Source: Hyphomicrobium sp. (GTDB taxonomy: Bacteria; Pseudomonadota; Alphaproteobacteria; Rhizobiales; Hyphomicrobiaceae). Taken from it: 64,000 nucleotides of DNA. The notes beneath the pieces are model-generated. The model ran no database searches. It saw nothing but the letters and a program-made list of their open reading frames with translations, and was not told the origin of the DNA. A program made the translations under genes and the position numbers. Location: contig JAEUME010000020.1 in NCBI GenBank assembly GCA_016793445.1, positions 1 through 64,000 on the forward strand, in the 5' to 3' direction. The first letter of the stretch is position 1, and each line of letters starts with the position of its first letter. This document shows positions 17,292-24,849 of this stretch, in pieces.

Positions 17292-20125
17292 CACCGTCCT
17301 GGCCGCCCCGTCTTCTTCGGGCGGCCGCGGCGTTTGCCCTTCTCGCTCGGGTCATCGAACTCGCGCGTGATCGTGGGCTTCTGCGGCAGCGGCTTGCCAG
17401 CGGTGCGCGGTGGCAGCATCGCATGCGGACCCATCTCATCCAGCGTTGGCTTGTGCGGCCCTTTGACGTGCTCACCGAACGCGCCCGCCTTCACGCGGCT
17501 GTCGATCTTTGGCGCGCGCGCTGGGACCGGCCGGTCCGTGCCCGGTCCCATGTCGTCGAGCGAGGGCTTTTTCACCCGCGAGCCCGTGCCGGGCCGCACG
17601 GTTTGCTGGGCAAAGGTCGGTTGAACGGGCTCGTACTCGGTCTTGATGCGTGATCCGCCCGCAGTCTTCTCCGGAGGCAGATTTGCCGAAGCACCGTACT
17701 TCCTCTCGCCCTTGTAGCCGCCCGTCCTGTCCTCGACTTCGGCTTGCCGCGCCAGCGGATCATCGGCGATGGCGAGTTCCGTCTCGCGCAGGCGCTTGAT
17801 TTCGTCGCGCAGGCGCGCGGCGGTCTCGAACTCCAGATCAGCGGCGGCTTCCTTCATGCGCCGCTCCATGTCCTCGATGACTTTCGCGAGGTTATGCCCA
17901 ACGAGCGTGGCGTCCTCCTCGGCAAGGCCGGCGTCGACCGTGACGTGATCCTGCTCGTAGACCGACTGCAGCACGTCATGGATGTTGCGCTTGATGGTCT
18001 CGGGCGTGATGCCGTTCTCGATGTTGTAGGCGAGCTGCTTTTCCCGGCGCCGGTTGGTTTCGGCCAGTGCGCGCTCCATGGACCCCGTCATGCTGTCGGC
18101 GTACAGGATCACCTTGCCGTCGACGTTGCGCGCGGCGCGGCCGATGGTCTGGATGAGGGACGTCTCCGAGCGCAGGAAGCCTTCCTTGTCGGCATCCAGA
18201 ATGGCGACCAGAGCGCACTCGGGAATGTCGAGGCCCTCGCGCAACAGGTTGATACCGATGAGCACGTCGAAGGCGCCGAGCCGCAGATCGCGAATGATCT
18301 CGATGCGCTCCAGCGTCTCGATGTCGGAGTGCATGTAGCGCACGCGGATCCCCGCCTCGTGCATGTACTCGGTGAGATCTTCCGCCATGCGCTTGGTCAG
18401 CGTCGTGACCAGCGTGCGGTAGCCTTTCCGGGCGACCTGGCGCACCTCGTCGAGAAGATCATCAACCTGAGACTTGGCAGGACGGACCTCGACCTGCGGA
18501 TCGATGAGGCCGGTGGGGCGGATGACCTGCTCGGCGAAGGCGCCTCCGGTCTGCTCCAACTCCCAGGACGCGGGCGTCGCCGACACGAAGACGGATTGCG
18601 GACGCATGGCATCCCATTCCTCGAACCGCAGCGGGCGATTGTCCATGCAGGAGGGCAGCCGGAAGCCGTATTCGGCCAGCGTCGCCTTGCGCCGGTAGTC
18701 GCCGCGGAACATGCCGCCGATCTGGGGAACGGTGACGTGGCTTTCGTCCGCGAACACCAGCGCATTGTCGGGCAGGTATTCGAACAGCGTGGGCGGCGGA
18801 TCGCCAGGATTGCGCCCCGTGAGATAGCGCGAATAGTTCTCGATTCCCGCGCAGCTTCCCGTCGCCTCCATCATCTCCATGTCGAACGTCGTGCGCTGTT
18901 CCAGACGTTGTGCTTCGAGCAGCTTGCCCACTCCATACAGCTCATCGAGGCGCTGCTTCAGCTCCGTCTTGATCGCCTTGATCGCCTGCTGCAGCGTCGG
19001 TTTGGGCGTGACGTAGTGCGAGTTGGCGTAAAGCTTCACCAGAGCAAGCTCGTCCGTCTTTTGTCCCGTCAGCGGATCGAACTCCACGATGGATTCGATC
19101 TCGTCGCCAAACAGCGAGAAGCGCCAGGCACGGTCTTCCAAGTGGGCCGGAAACACTTCGACGGTATCGCCGCGCGCACGGAACGATCCGCGGATGAAGT
19201 TGGCATCGTTGCGCCTGTAGTGCAGCGCCACGAGATCGGCAAGGAACTGGTCGCGCGACAGCCGCTCCCCGACGCGCACCGTGAAGGTCATGGCGGTATA
19301 GGTCTCGACCGAGCCGATACCGTAGATGCACGACACGGATGCAACGATGATCACGTCGTCGCGTTCGAGAAGGGCGCGCGTCGCGGCGTGGCGCATGCGG
19401 TCGATCTGCTCGTTCACCGAGCTTTCTTTTTCGATGTAGGTGTCGGTGCGCGGCACATAGGCTTCGGGCTGGTAATAGTCGTAGTAGGAAACGAAATACT
19501 CGACCGCGTTTTCCGGAAAGAAGCTCTTGAACTCGCCGTAGAGCTGGGCAGCCAGCGTCTTGTTGGGCGCGAGGATCAGCGCGGGCCGCTGCGTTTCGGC
19601 AATGACGTGCGCCATCGTGAATGTCTTGCCCGAGCCCGTGACGCCGAGCAGCACCTGGCTCTTCTCGTGCTTGGAAACGCCTTCGACCAGTTCCCTGATG
19701 GCCTGCGGCTGGTCACCCTTGGGCGTGTAGTCGGATACGAGCTTGAAGGGCACACCGCCTTCGCTCTTCTCAGGCCGCTCCGGCCGATGCGGCATGAACA
19801 TGGGCATCTGCCCCGAGACGAGCGGATGCGCGGCGATCATCGGCTGGCGCGCGATGATCTCTTTGGCGCGATCGGAACGCTCTTGGGGCTTGGCGAGAAT
19901 GGCATTGAGGCTGTCGGAGAGACTTCCTCCGCCCATGGGCGGCGTCGGTGCTCCCACGCCGCGCAGTGCGGGAAGAGAGGGAAGCGCTGCCGTAAAACCC
20001 GTCTGCGGCGCCTCGCCAAAACCCGGCGTGCCCGCGGCCGTCTCCTGCGGCGGCGCTGGGGGCTTGCCGGACTTCGGACGCGAAGCGCGGGGCTTTGGCG
20101 AATCTGACTTCGGAGGACGTGCCAT
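17291..20125 (-). CDS. uvrB: UvrABC system protein B
   Basis: DNA damage-recognition helicase of nucleotide excision repair. The 944-residue protein has the Walker A GVTGSGKTFTMAHV, the beta-hairpin region YDYYQPEAYVPRTDTYIEK, DESHVT, the helicase motifs near ILRDLRLGAFDVLIGINLLREGLD-type sequence, QTIGRAARN, and the UvrC-binding UVR motif (MKEAAADLEFETAARLRDEI). Residues 1-~115 are a Lys/Pro-rich N-terminal extension common in this order. Beyond the UVR motif there is a ~140-residue tail with two LDxMGP repeats and a GKRRGRPKKTGRPGR end. ATG at 20125 was chosen over a TTG twelve codons upstream. Confidence 0.96.
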   Translation of the reverse strand: MARPPKSDSPKPRASRPKSGKPPAPPQETAAGTPGFGEAPQTGFTAALPSLPALRGVGAPTPPMGGGSLSDSLNAILAKPQERSDRAKEIIARQPMIAAHPLVSGQMPMFMPHRPERPEKSEGGVPFKLVSDYTPKGDQPQAIRELVEGVSKHEKSQVLLGVTGSGKTFTMAHVIAETQRPALILAPNKTLAAQLYGEFKSFFPENAVEYFVSYYDYYQPEAYVPRTDTYIEKESSVNEQIDRMRHAATRALLERDDVIIVASVSCIYGIGSVETYTAMTFTVRVGERLSRDQFLADLVALHYRRNDANFIRGSFRARGDTVEVFPAHLEDRAWRFSLFGDEIESIVEFDPLTGQKTDELALVKLYANSHYVTPKPTLQQAIKAIKTELKQRLDELYGVGKLLEAQRLEQRTTFDMEMMEATGSCAGIENYSRYLTGRNPGDPPPTLFEYLPDNALVFADESHVTVPQIGGMFRGDYRRKATLAEYGFRLPSCMDNRPLRFEEWDAMRPQSVFVSATPASWELEQTGGAFAEQVIRPTGLIDPQVEVRPAKSQVDDLLDEVRQVARKGYRTLVTTLTKRMAEDLTEYMHEAGIRVRYMHSDIETLERIEIIRDLRLGAFDVLIGINLLREGLDIPECALVAILDADKEGFLRSETSLIQTIGRAARNVDGKVILYADSMTGSMERALAETNRRREKQLAYNIENGITPETIKRNIHDVLQSVYEQDHVTVDAGLAEEDATLVGHNLAKVIEDMERRMKEAAADLEFETAARLRDEIKRLRETELAIADDPLARQAEVEDRTGGYKGERKYGASANLPPEKTAGGSRIKTEYEPVQPTFAQQTVRPGTGSRVKKPSLDDMGPGTDRPVPARAPKIDSRVKAGAFGEHVKGPHKPTLDEMGPHAMLPPRTAGKPLPQKPTITREFDDPSEKGKRRGRPKKTGRPGR

Positions 20126-20272
20126 GGGCAGGAATATGGAGGACAGCCCGCACGGGATCAATCCGACGCATCCGCCCTCGGCGGCAACCGCCCCAAAAGA
20201 TTGCGTCTTGGCGCAGCGTTAGTCCTGTGCGGTTTCGTGCTGGCCGAGGCACCCGGACCGAGTAGAAAGTTC

Positions 20273-20824
20273 CTAATACACGTAGGGGGCGGCTGTGGGG
20301 CTTGCCTGGCGCAACGCCTGGCAAGGCTTGAAGGCGTTGGCGGGTTTCGTAAGGACCAGTGCAAGCGCGGGACGTTCTTCGGGGAGGTCGTCGAAGCTGA
20401 GCCCTCCTCTGGCGAAGAGTGCGGCCAGCTCTTCAGTGAGCGCCACGTCGTTGGCGCTGGAGAAAAGACGCGCCGCTTCCTCCAAGCCTGCGGTTCCCTG
20501 TGTCTGGTAGAGCGAATTGGTTACTGTGCGGCGGTAGGCAAGGTAAGCTGTCAGGCTTTGGTGCAGTTGGCTGCGGGTCTGGCGGTCGCACCATCCGGAC
20601 CGGCAGTGGCTTACCGCCTCGCGTGCGGTGCGCAGCGCCACTGCCGCCGAGCCGCTACTGTCCGGGTTTGACGCGCCGGGGCCCGCCGTCGCAGGTGTGC
20701 TCGGATAGCATTGTACAAGTTCAGGCCGGAAGGATGGCCCGGAACGTCCCGACTGGCTCGCCACGACAAGTCCCAGGCCGATACAGATTCCGTATAGAAC
20801 CGGCATGTTGAGCCTGCTTGCCAT
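20273..20824 (-). CDS. Membrane-anchored or secreted protein of unknown function
   Basis: A 183-residue protein whose first ~22 residues (VLYGICIGLGLVVA) form a membrane anchor or uncleaved signal. A Pro/Ser/Gly-rich linker and a mainly helical domain follow, with REAVSHCRSGWCDRQTRSQL, which could hold a disulfide. ATG at 20824 has GGAGAG upstream. I recognise no family. It is on the uvrB strand, about 150 bp upstream. Confidence 0.7.
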   Translation of the reverse strand: MASRLNMPVLYGICIGLGLVVASQSGRSGPSFRPELVQCYPSTPATAGPGASNPDSSGSAAVALRTAREAVSHCRSGWCDRQTRSQLHQSLTAYLAYRRTVTNSLYQTQGTAGLEEAARLFSSANDVALTEELAALFARGGLSFDDLPEERPALALVLTKPANAFKPCQALRQASPTAAPYVY

Positions 20825-21151
20825 GGTGATGCTCTCCTGCTGCGCGCGCGGACCGGGCTTTGTCCCCCGTCCGGCGGCTGTTTCGAATTGACCCGAGAGG
20901 CGGGCCGGTTGTCAGGGGTGTGCAATGCCTGTGCCTGCTCAGAGCTGGCGCCCCCTGCCACTGTCATCCCGGCCGAGCGCAGCGCGCGCCGGGATCCGTC
21001 CAGGCTTCAACATTTGTCCTTAATCGCGGCTTGGGCAGATCCCCGCCTGACGCGGGGATGACGATTGCGGTGAGGTCAGGGCCTCACGTCATTCAATGTG
21101 CTCGCTGAATTCAATGTGCTCGCGGATGCTTGTGCGCGGACGCGGTTTGAT

Positions 21152-21246
21152 TTTTGCGCTTCGCACTGATGCGCTAGGTCCCGGGTCTGCGCTCCGCCCG
21201 GATTTCATCCGGCTTCGCTTGCCCGGGATGACAAGTGATGGTGTCA
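21152..21246 (+). repeat. 95-bp perfect direct repeat, unit 1
   Basis: Identical over its whole length to 21369-21463, 217 bp further on. It contains GGTCCCGGGTCTGCGCTCCG and ends CCCGGGATGACAAGTGATGG. A diverged inverted copy is at 41283-41337. Perfect identity indicates recent duplication or gene conversion. Confidence 0.9.
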
Positions 21247-21368
21247 ATCCGGCCTAGCGATGATCTTTCTTTATTATCCTGGTTGAGCATTTTCCCTCAC
21301 TTGTCATCCCGGCCGAGCGGTAGCGAGCGCCGGGACCTAGGAGACTTGGCGGGATATTTCGTGAGATA

Positions 21369-21463
21369 TTTTGCGCTTCGCACTGATGCGCTAGGTCCCG
21401 GGTCTGCGCTCCGCCCGGATTTCATCCGGCTTCGCTTGCCCGGGATGACAAGTGATGGTGTCA
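21369..21463 (+). repeat. 95-bp perfect direct repeat, unit 2
   Basis: Second identical unit of the pair starting at 21152; the bases outside the repeat differ at both ends. Confidence 0.9.
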
Positions 21464-21519
21464 TCGCGGCCGGGTCTTTTGAAAGAGGCTGGCGATACGG
21501 TTACGGAGGCAGCCGCGGC

Positions 21520-21699
21520 TCAGAGGCCGCGGACGAGGTTGCCGATCATCAATGTCAGATAGGCGATGATCGCCAGCCAGAATTCCTGGTGGGGTATGAA
21601 GCGCGGCATGAAGCCGGTGGCCACCTTGGTGATGATCGCCAGGACCGCAAAGACGAGCGCGATCAGGAACATCAAGAGCGTGGGTGGATTGAGACGCAT
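21520..21699 (-). CDS. Small two-helix membrane protein
   Basis: A 59-residue protein beginning MRLNPPTLLMFLIALVFAV with two hydrophobic helices (about 7-26 and 41-57) and a short polar loop (MPRFIPHQE). The ATG at 21699 has GGAAAA upstream; the frame extends 19 codons further upstream without membrane character. Short proteins with this N-terminus are common in the order; function unknown. Confidence 0.6.
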   Translation of the reverse strand: MRLNPPTLLMFLIALVFAVLAIITKVATGFMPRFIPHQEFWLAIIAYLTLMIGNLVRGL

Positions 21700-21813
21700 C
21701 AGATTTTCCGCGCGAGCTGCTGCCCGCCACTCACATGAAGAGCCATCGATGCGCACAAATGCCGGCCCAGGCGCATCAGGTCAAAGGCCGGCCCAAGGTG
21801 TGCGCGTCGAGGT

Positions 21814-22317
21814 TTAAAGGGCGCGGGCACCGCGTCCGGCGACGACCGAAGACGGCGGGCCGGGGATCTCGATGACAAAACGGATCGAGCGCGCGCCGGG
21901 GTCTGCGCTGGTGTCGCGTGCGGTAACGAGGACAACGCGCGTGTTGAACGCCCGGGTATCCACCCGCGTGACGTTTGGTTTGATCTCGCTCACCGAGGTC
22001 ACCCGATAGTTGCGCTCCTTACCGTCCAAGTTGAACGTGATGCGGTCGCCGAGCGAAACGCCTTTGGACATCGCCACATCGCGACCCATGGCCGTCAGCC
22101 AGAATTCCTCGCTACCGGAGATGGGAACGCCAGCATGCCGGGCATTCACCGAAGCGTTGGCGACCACCTGAGAGCCGACAGGCTGAAGCGCGCGCGCAAA
22201 GCTCGAACGCAGAAGGGTTTCGGAACTCTGGGTCAAAACGGCAGCGCCACCGCCAAGGACCAGCAGCGCCGCTGCAGCCGTGGCAGGTTTCAGGATGCGC
22301 GTCAGTCCGTAGGACAT
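21814..22317 (-). CDS. Exported protein with a sortase-like domain lacking the catalytic cysteine
   Basis: A 167-residue protein with an N-terminal membrane segment (12-29). Residues ~65-150 read like a sortase barrel: GVSLGDRITFNLDGKERNYRV (86-105) matches the KVGDxIxL..G..YRY.V part. RVVLVTARD (127-135) falls where sortases have the T-L-x-T-C active-site strand, but here Ala133 replaces Cys. The His of the GH motif is also not evident (AMGRD). Seen: these residues; inferred: the fold. ATG at 22317 follows GAGGAG. If right, this is a non-catalytic relative or scaffold. An unrelated beta-rich fold remains possible. Confidence 0.65.
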   Translation of the reverse strand: MSYGLTRILKPATAAAALLVLGGGAAVLTQSSETLLRSSFARALQPVGSQVVANASVNARHAGVPISGSEEFWLTAMGRDVAMSKGVSLGDRITFNLDGKERNYRVTSVSEIKPNVTRVDTRAFNTRVVLVTARDTSADPGARSIRFVIEIPGPPSSVVAGRGARAL

Positions 22318-22368
22318 TCCGTTCTCCTCACTTTCGTCAGCCCGTAGTATTCGCTAATTCGCCGTCAG

Positions 22369-22475
22369 TGTACAGGCACCCCCGTACAGGCACCCAAGAC
22401 AAGGCCCCGTGAACCTTGGCTGTTTCATGACATCGTCGACGATAACTAGTGGATACTAGATATTAGATACTAGGT
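22369..22475. repeat. Short tandem repeats and a 12-bp palindrome
   Basis: GTACAGGCACCC occurs twice in tandem (22370-22381 and 22384-22395). ATCGTCGACGAT (22432-22443) is a perfect palindrome, followed by GATACTAG twice (about 22452 and 22466) around ATATTA. This AT-rich block sits between two small membrane-protein genes and differs in composition from its surroundings. Confidence 0.5.
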
Positions 22476-22541
22476 GCGACCGAATTGGCCGAGTGCGGTT
22501 GACTTAACGTGCCGGGAGGCTTTTGGGGCGATCCCATGCGA

Positions 22542-22976
22542 TCAAATTCCCGTGCTTGAAGAGCGGCCTGATACGGCCGGGCGCTCACGGTTCCTGGCGT
22601 AGGCGCGGCGCATATGGCGAAGAAACGCCAGATTGAACGCCACGAGGATCGAAAATGCAAAGGATAACAATACCCAAGCGGCACTGAAACTCGTCCGCCG
22701 GTAGACCGCGTCGGGCGCCTCGGGTGAACTCGTGGTGGCGATTTCCACGATGGGACGCTCCTCTGCCACCAAACTGCGGAGTTGGGCGACCGAGCCTGGA
22801 TTTTGGGGATTTGCTGAACTCGGCGCGCAGGTCAGCGTCATGCTCACGATCATGAACAGGACGAGGGCCACAGCCGCGTCGATGGCCGGGCGCACGAAAA
22901 ACCATCCGCCACGGCCGTACCGGACCTCCTGCCAGAACGGCCGCCGTACGTCACTTGATCGCTTGGTAATCGCCAT
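22542..22976 (-). CDS. Membrane protein of unknown function, two helices
   Basis: A 144-residue protein with hydrophobic segments near 31-50 (AAVALVLFMIVSMTLT) and 98-118 (WVLLSFAFSILVAFNLAF) and a ~45-residue loop between them, probably periplasmic. The N- and C-terminal ends are Arg-rich and presumably cytoplasmic. The ATG at 22976 has GGGGAGG seven bases upstream. No family recognised. Confidence 0.7.
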   Translation of the reverse strand: MAITKRSSDVRRPFWQEVRYGRGGWFFVRPAIDAAVALVLFMIVSMTLTCAPSSANPQNPGSVAQLRSLVAEERPIVEIATTSSPEAPDAVYRRTSFSAAWVLLSFAFSILVAFNLAFLRHMRRAYARNRERPAVSGRSSSTGI

Positions 22977-23225
22977 AACCAGCCTCCCCGCAATGACAAC
23001 TTTCGACCCGCGTTTGAACTTGGCGGAGTTGAGCGCGTCAGCATGGCACCCGTTGGCCGAGAATGTGGCGCTGGCGGTGCATTAGCCCCTGCAATGCAAG
23101 ACAGGCAGCGCATGTGGCAGAACGGTATCAGGCGCTAAGCTTACTAAATCGTTACGCAAGCGGGACTTGCCCACCAAAGGCCGTCTTGCGGTGGCGACGC
23201 GATGGGCGTAGCTTCCGCGCCGTTT

Positions 23226-23243
23226 ATTTCGCACTCGCGAAAT
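23226..23243. promoter_or_regulatory. Dyad upstream of the aspartate aminotransferase gene
   Basis: ATTTCGC-ACTC-GCGAAAT, a perfect 7-bp inverted repeat about 100 bp before the aspC start. Could be an operator or a small hairpin; nothing in the sequence identifies a binding protein. Confidence 0.3.
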
Positions 23244-23340
23244 GCTCTTCCCGACCCGATATGTATCTTCCCGCTAGATACAGACAGGATGCTGCGTCAG
23301 CACGCCAGAACATCTCCTCGAACACGCAAGGCCACGCGAC

Positions 23341-24543
23341 ATGGGCTTCATCGCCGACAGTTTGAACCGCATTCAACCCTCTGCAACCATCGCCGTTTCA
23401 ACCAAGGCCCGGCAGCTCAAAGCCGCAGGCCGCGATATCATTTCGCTGTCGGCCGGTGAACCAGACTTCGATACGCCCCAGAACATCAAGGACGCCGCCA
23501 AAAGAGCCCTCGACGCGGGCAAGACGAAATATACCGATGTCGACGGCATACCCGAGCTGAAGGCCGCAATCGTAGCCAAGTTCAAGCGCGAGAACGGTCT
23601 CGACTACAAGACTTCGCAGGTGTCGGTGGGCACGGGTGGCAAGCAGGTGCTCTATAACGCGCTGCTCGCAACGCTGAACCCGGGCGATGAAGTCATTATG
23701 CCGGCGCCGTGCTGGGTGTCATACGCCGACATCGTGCTGCTGGGTGGCGGCAAGCCCGTGTTTGCGCAGACGACCCTCGAAAACGGCTACAAGCTGCAGC
23801 CGGAGGATCTCGAAAACGCGATCACCCCCAACACCAAGTGGTTCATCTTCAACTCCCCCTCGAACCCGACGGGCGCGGCGTATTCGGCGGCCGACATCAA
23901 GACGCTCACGGACGTGCTTTTGAAGTATCCGCACGTCTGGGTGCTCACCGACGATATGTACGAGCATCTGCTCTACGACGGGCTGACATTCGCTACCGTC
24001 GCGGAGGTGGAACCCAAGCTCTACGACCGCACGCTCACCATGAACGGCTTGTCGAAAGCGTATTGCATGACCGGCTGGCGGCTCGGCTACGCGGCCGGGC
24101 CCGAAATCCTCATCAAGGCCATGTGCAAGCTGCAGTCGCAGTCCACGTCGAACCCTTCGTCGATCGTCCAGTGGGCGGGCGTGGAGGCGCTCAACGGCCC
24201 GCAGGATTTCATCGCCCAGAACAACGCCACCTTCGTTCAGCGCCGTGACCTCGTGGTCTCGATGCTCAATCAGGCCAAGGGTCTGGTGTGTCCAAAGCCC
24301 CAGGGAGCCTTCTACGTCTACCCCTCTTGCAAGGAAGCGATCGGCAAGACCAGCGCGGGCGGCGTCAAGATCAGCAATGACGAGGATTTCGTGACGGCGC
24401 TTCTGGAGGAAGAGGGCGTGGCATGCGTGCACGGGGCAGCCTTCGCCGGCTCGCCATCGTTCCGCATCTCGTATGCGGCGTCCACCGAGAGCCTGGAGGA
24501 TGCGTGCAAGCGCATCCAGCGTTTTTGCGGCAATCTGAGGTGA
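23341..24543 (+). CDS. aspC: Pyridoxal phosphate-dependent aspartate aminotransferase
   Basis: A 400-residue class I aminotransferase of the Ib subgroup, converting aspartate and 2-oxoglutarate to oxaloacetate and glutamate. Visible features are SLSAGEPDFDTP near residue 36, the NSPSNPTGAAYS substrate/PLP loop, DDMYEHLLYDG, the PLP-lysine motif NGLSKAYCMTGWRLGYAAGP, and the C-terminal FRISYAAS with the carboxylate-binding Arg. ATG at 23341. Its stop overlaps or nearly touches a tiny downstream gene. Some members also use prephenate; that cannot be read from sequence alone. Confidence 0.95.
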   Translation: MGFIADSLNRIQPSATIAVSTKARQLKAAGRDIISLSAGEPDFDTPQNIKDAAKRALDAGKTKYTDVDGIPELKAAIVAKFKRENGLDYKTSQVSVGTGGKQVLYNALLATLNPGDEVIMPAPCWVSYADIVLLGGGKPVFAQTTLENGYKLQPEDLENAITPNTKWFIFNSPSNPTGAAYSAADIKTLTDVLLKYPHVWVLTDDMYEHLLYDGLTFATVAEVEPKLYDRTLTMNGLSKAYCMTGWRLGYAAGPEILIKAMCKLQSQSTSNPSSIVQWAGVEALNGPQDFIAQNNATFVQRRDLVVSMLNQAKGLVCPKPQGAFYVYPSCKEAIGKTSAGGVKISNDEDFVTALLEEEGVACVHGAAFAGSPSFRISYAASTESLEDACKRIQRFCGNLR

Positions 24544-24548
24544 ACACG

Positions 24549-24716
24549 ATGGGTGCGGGCGAACCGGCATCCCCGCGCCCGCAGTCGGCGCAAGTTTCCC
24601 AATCGGATCAACGAGAGCGGCGGGTGCACAAGCCCTGCCGCTCTTGCCGCTTCTGGAGGACGGCGTTGCTCGTGACGCTTAGCGGTATGGCGGCGCTGTG
24701 GTGGTTCGCAGGATAG
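24549..24716 (+). CDS. Tiny CxxC membrane protein
   Basis: A 55-residue frame directly after aspC. The first ~30 residues are polar and Ser/Gln-rich, then KPCRSCRFWRTALLVTLSGM gives a CxxC pair right before a hydrophobic segment (about 37-53). The ATG at 24549 has AGGTGA eight bases upstream, formed by the end of aspC; a GTG overlapping the aspC stop (24540) is an alternative. Translational coupling is likely. Homologues were not checked. Confidence 0.5.
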   Translation: MGAGEPASPRPQSAQVSQSDQRERRVHKPCRSCRFWRTALLVTLSGMAALWWFAG

Positions 24717-24849
24717 CAGGCTCCGGCTCCGGAGCGGACGCTGCTCAATAAGACGGGACAACAAGGCAGGACAGTAAGACAGGACGCGCGCCTCTCTGCG
24801 CGAGATGGTATAGGACTGCCTGCAATCATCCGGTCTGTGGACATTCGAT

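Larger units (their letters stand above)
20825..21519. repeat. Repeat-rich gap, family B elements
   Basis: Contains several palindromic units built on TCATCCCGG/CCGGGATGA: one near 20964-21000 (TCATCCCGGCCGAGCGCAGC type), one near 21043-21063, the long unit 21152-21246, another TCATCCCGG unit at 21304-21340, and the long unit again at 21369-21463. The same family recurs inverted at 41283-41490. I see no gene; the short open frames are artefacts of the repeats. Confidence 0.8.

Noticed and set aside
17744..20107. A 787-codon plus-strand open frame antisense to uvrB
   Set aside because: High GC gives long open antisense frames; the sequence is low-complexity and His/Arg-rich, and uvrB on the other strand is certain.
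20825..21519. CRISPR array suggested by repeated words
   Set aside because: Units are long, unevenly spaced and palindromic with no unique equal-length spacers and no cas genes.
21235..21738. Open frame across the 21 kb repeats
   Set aside because: It is made largely of the direct-repeat DNA and runs antisense to the small membrane protein.
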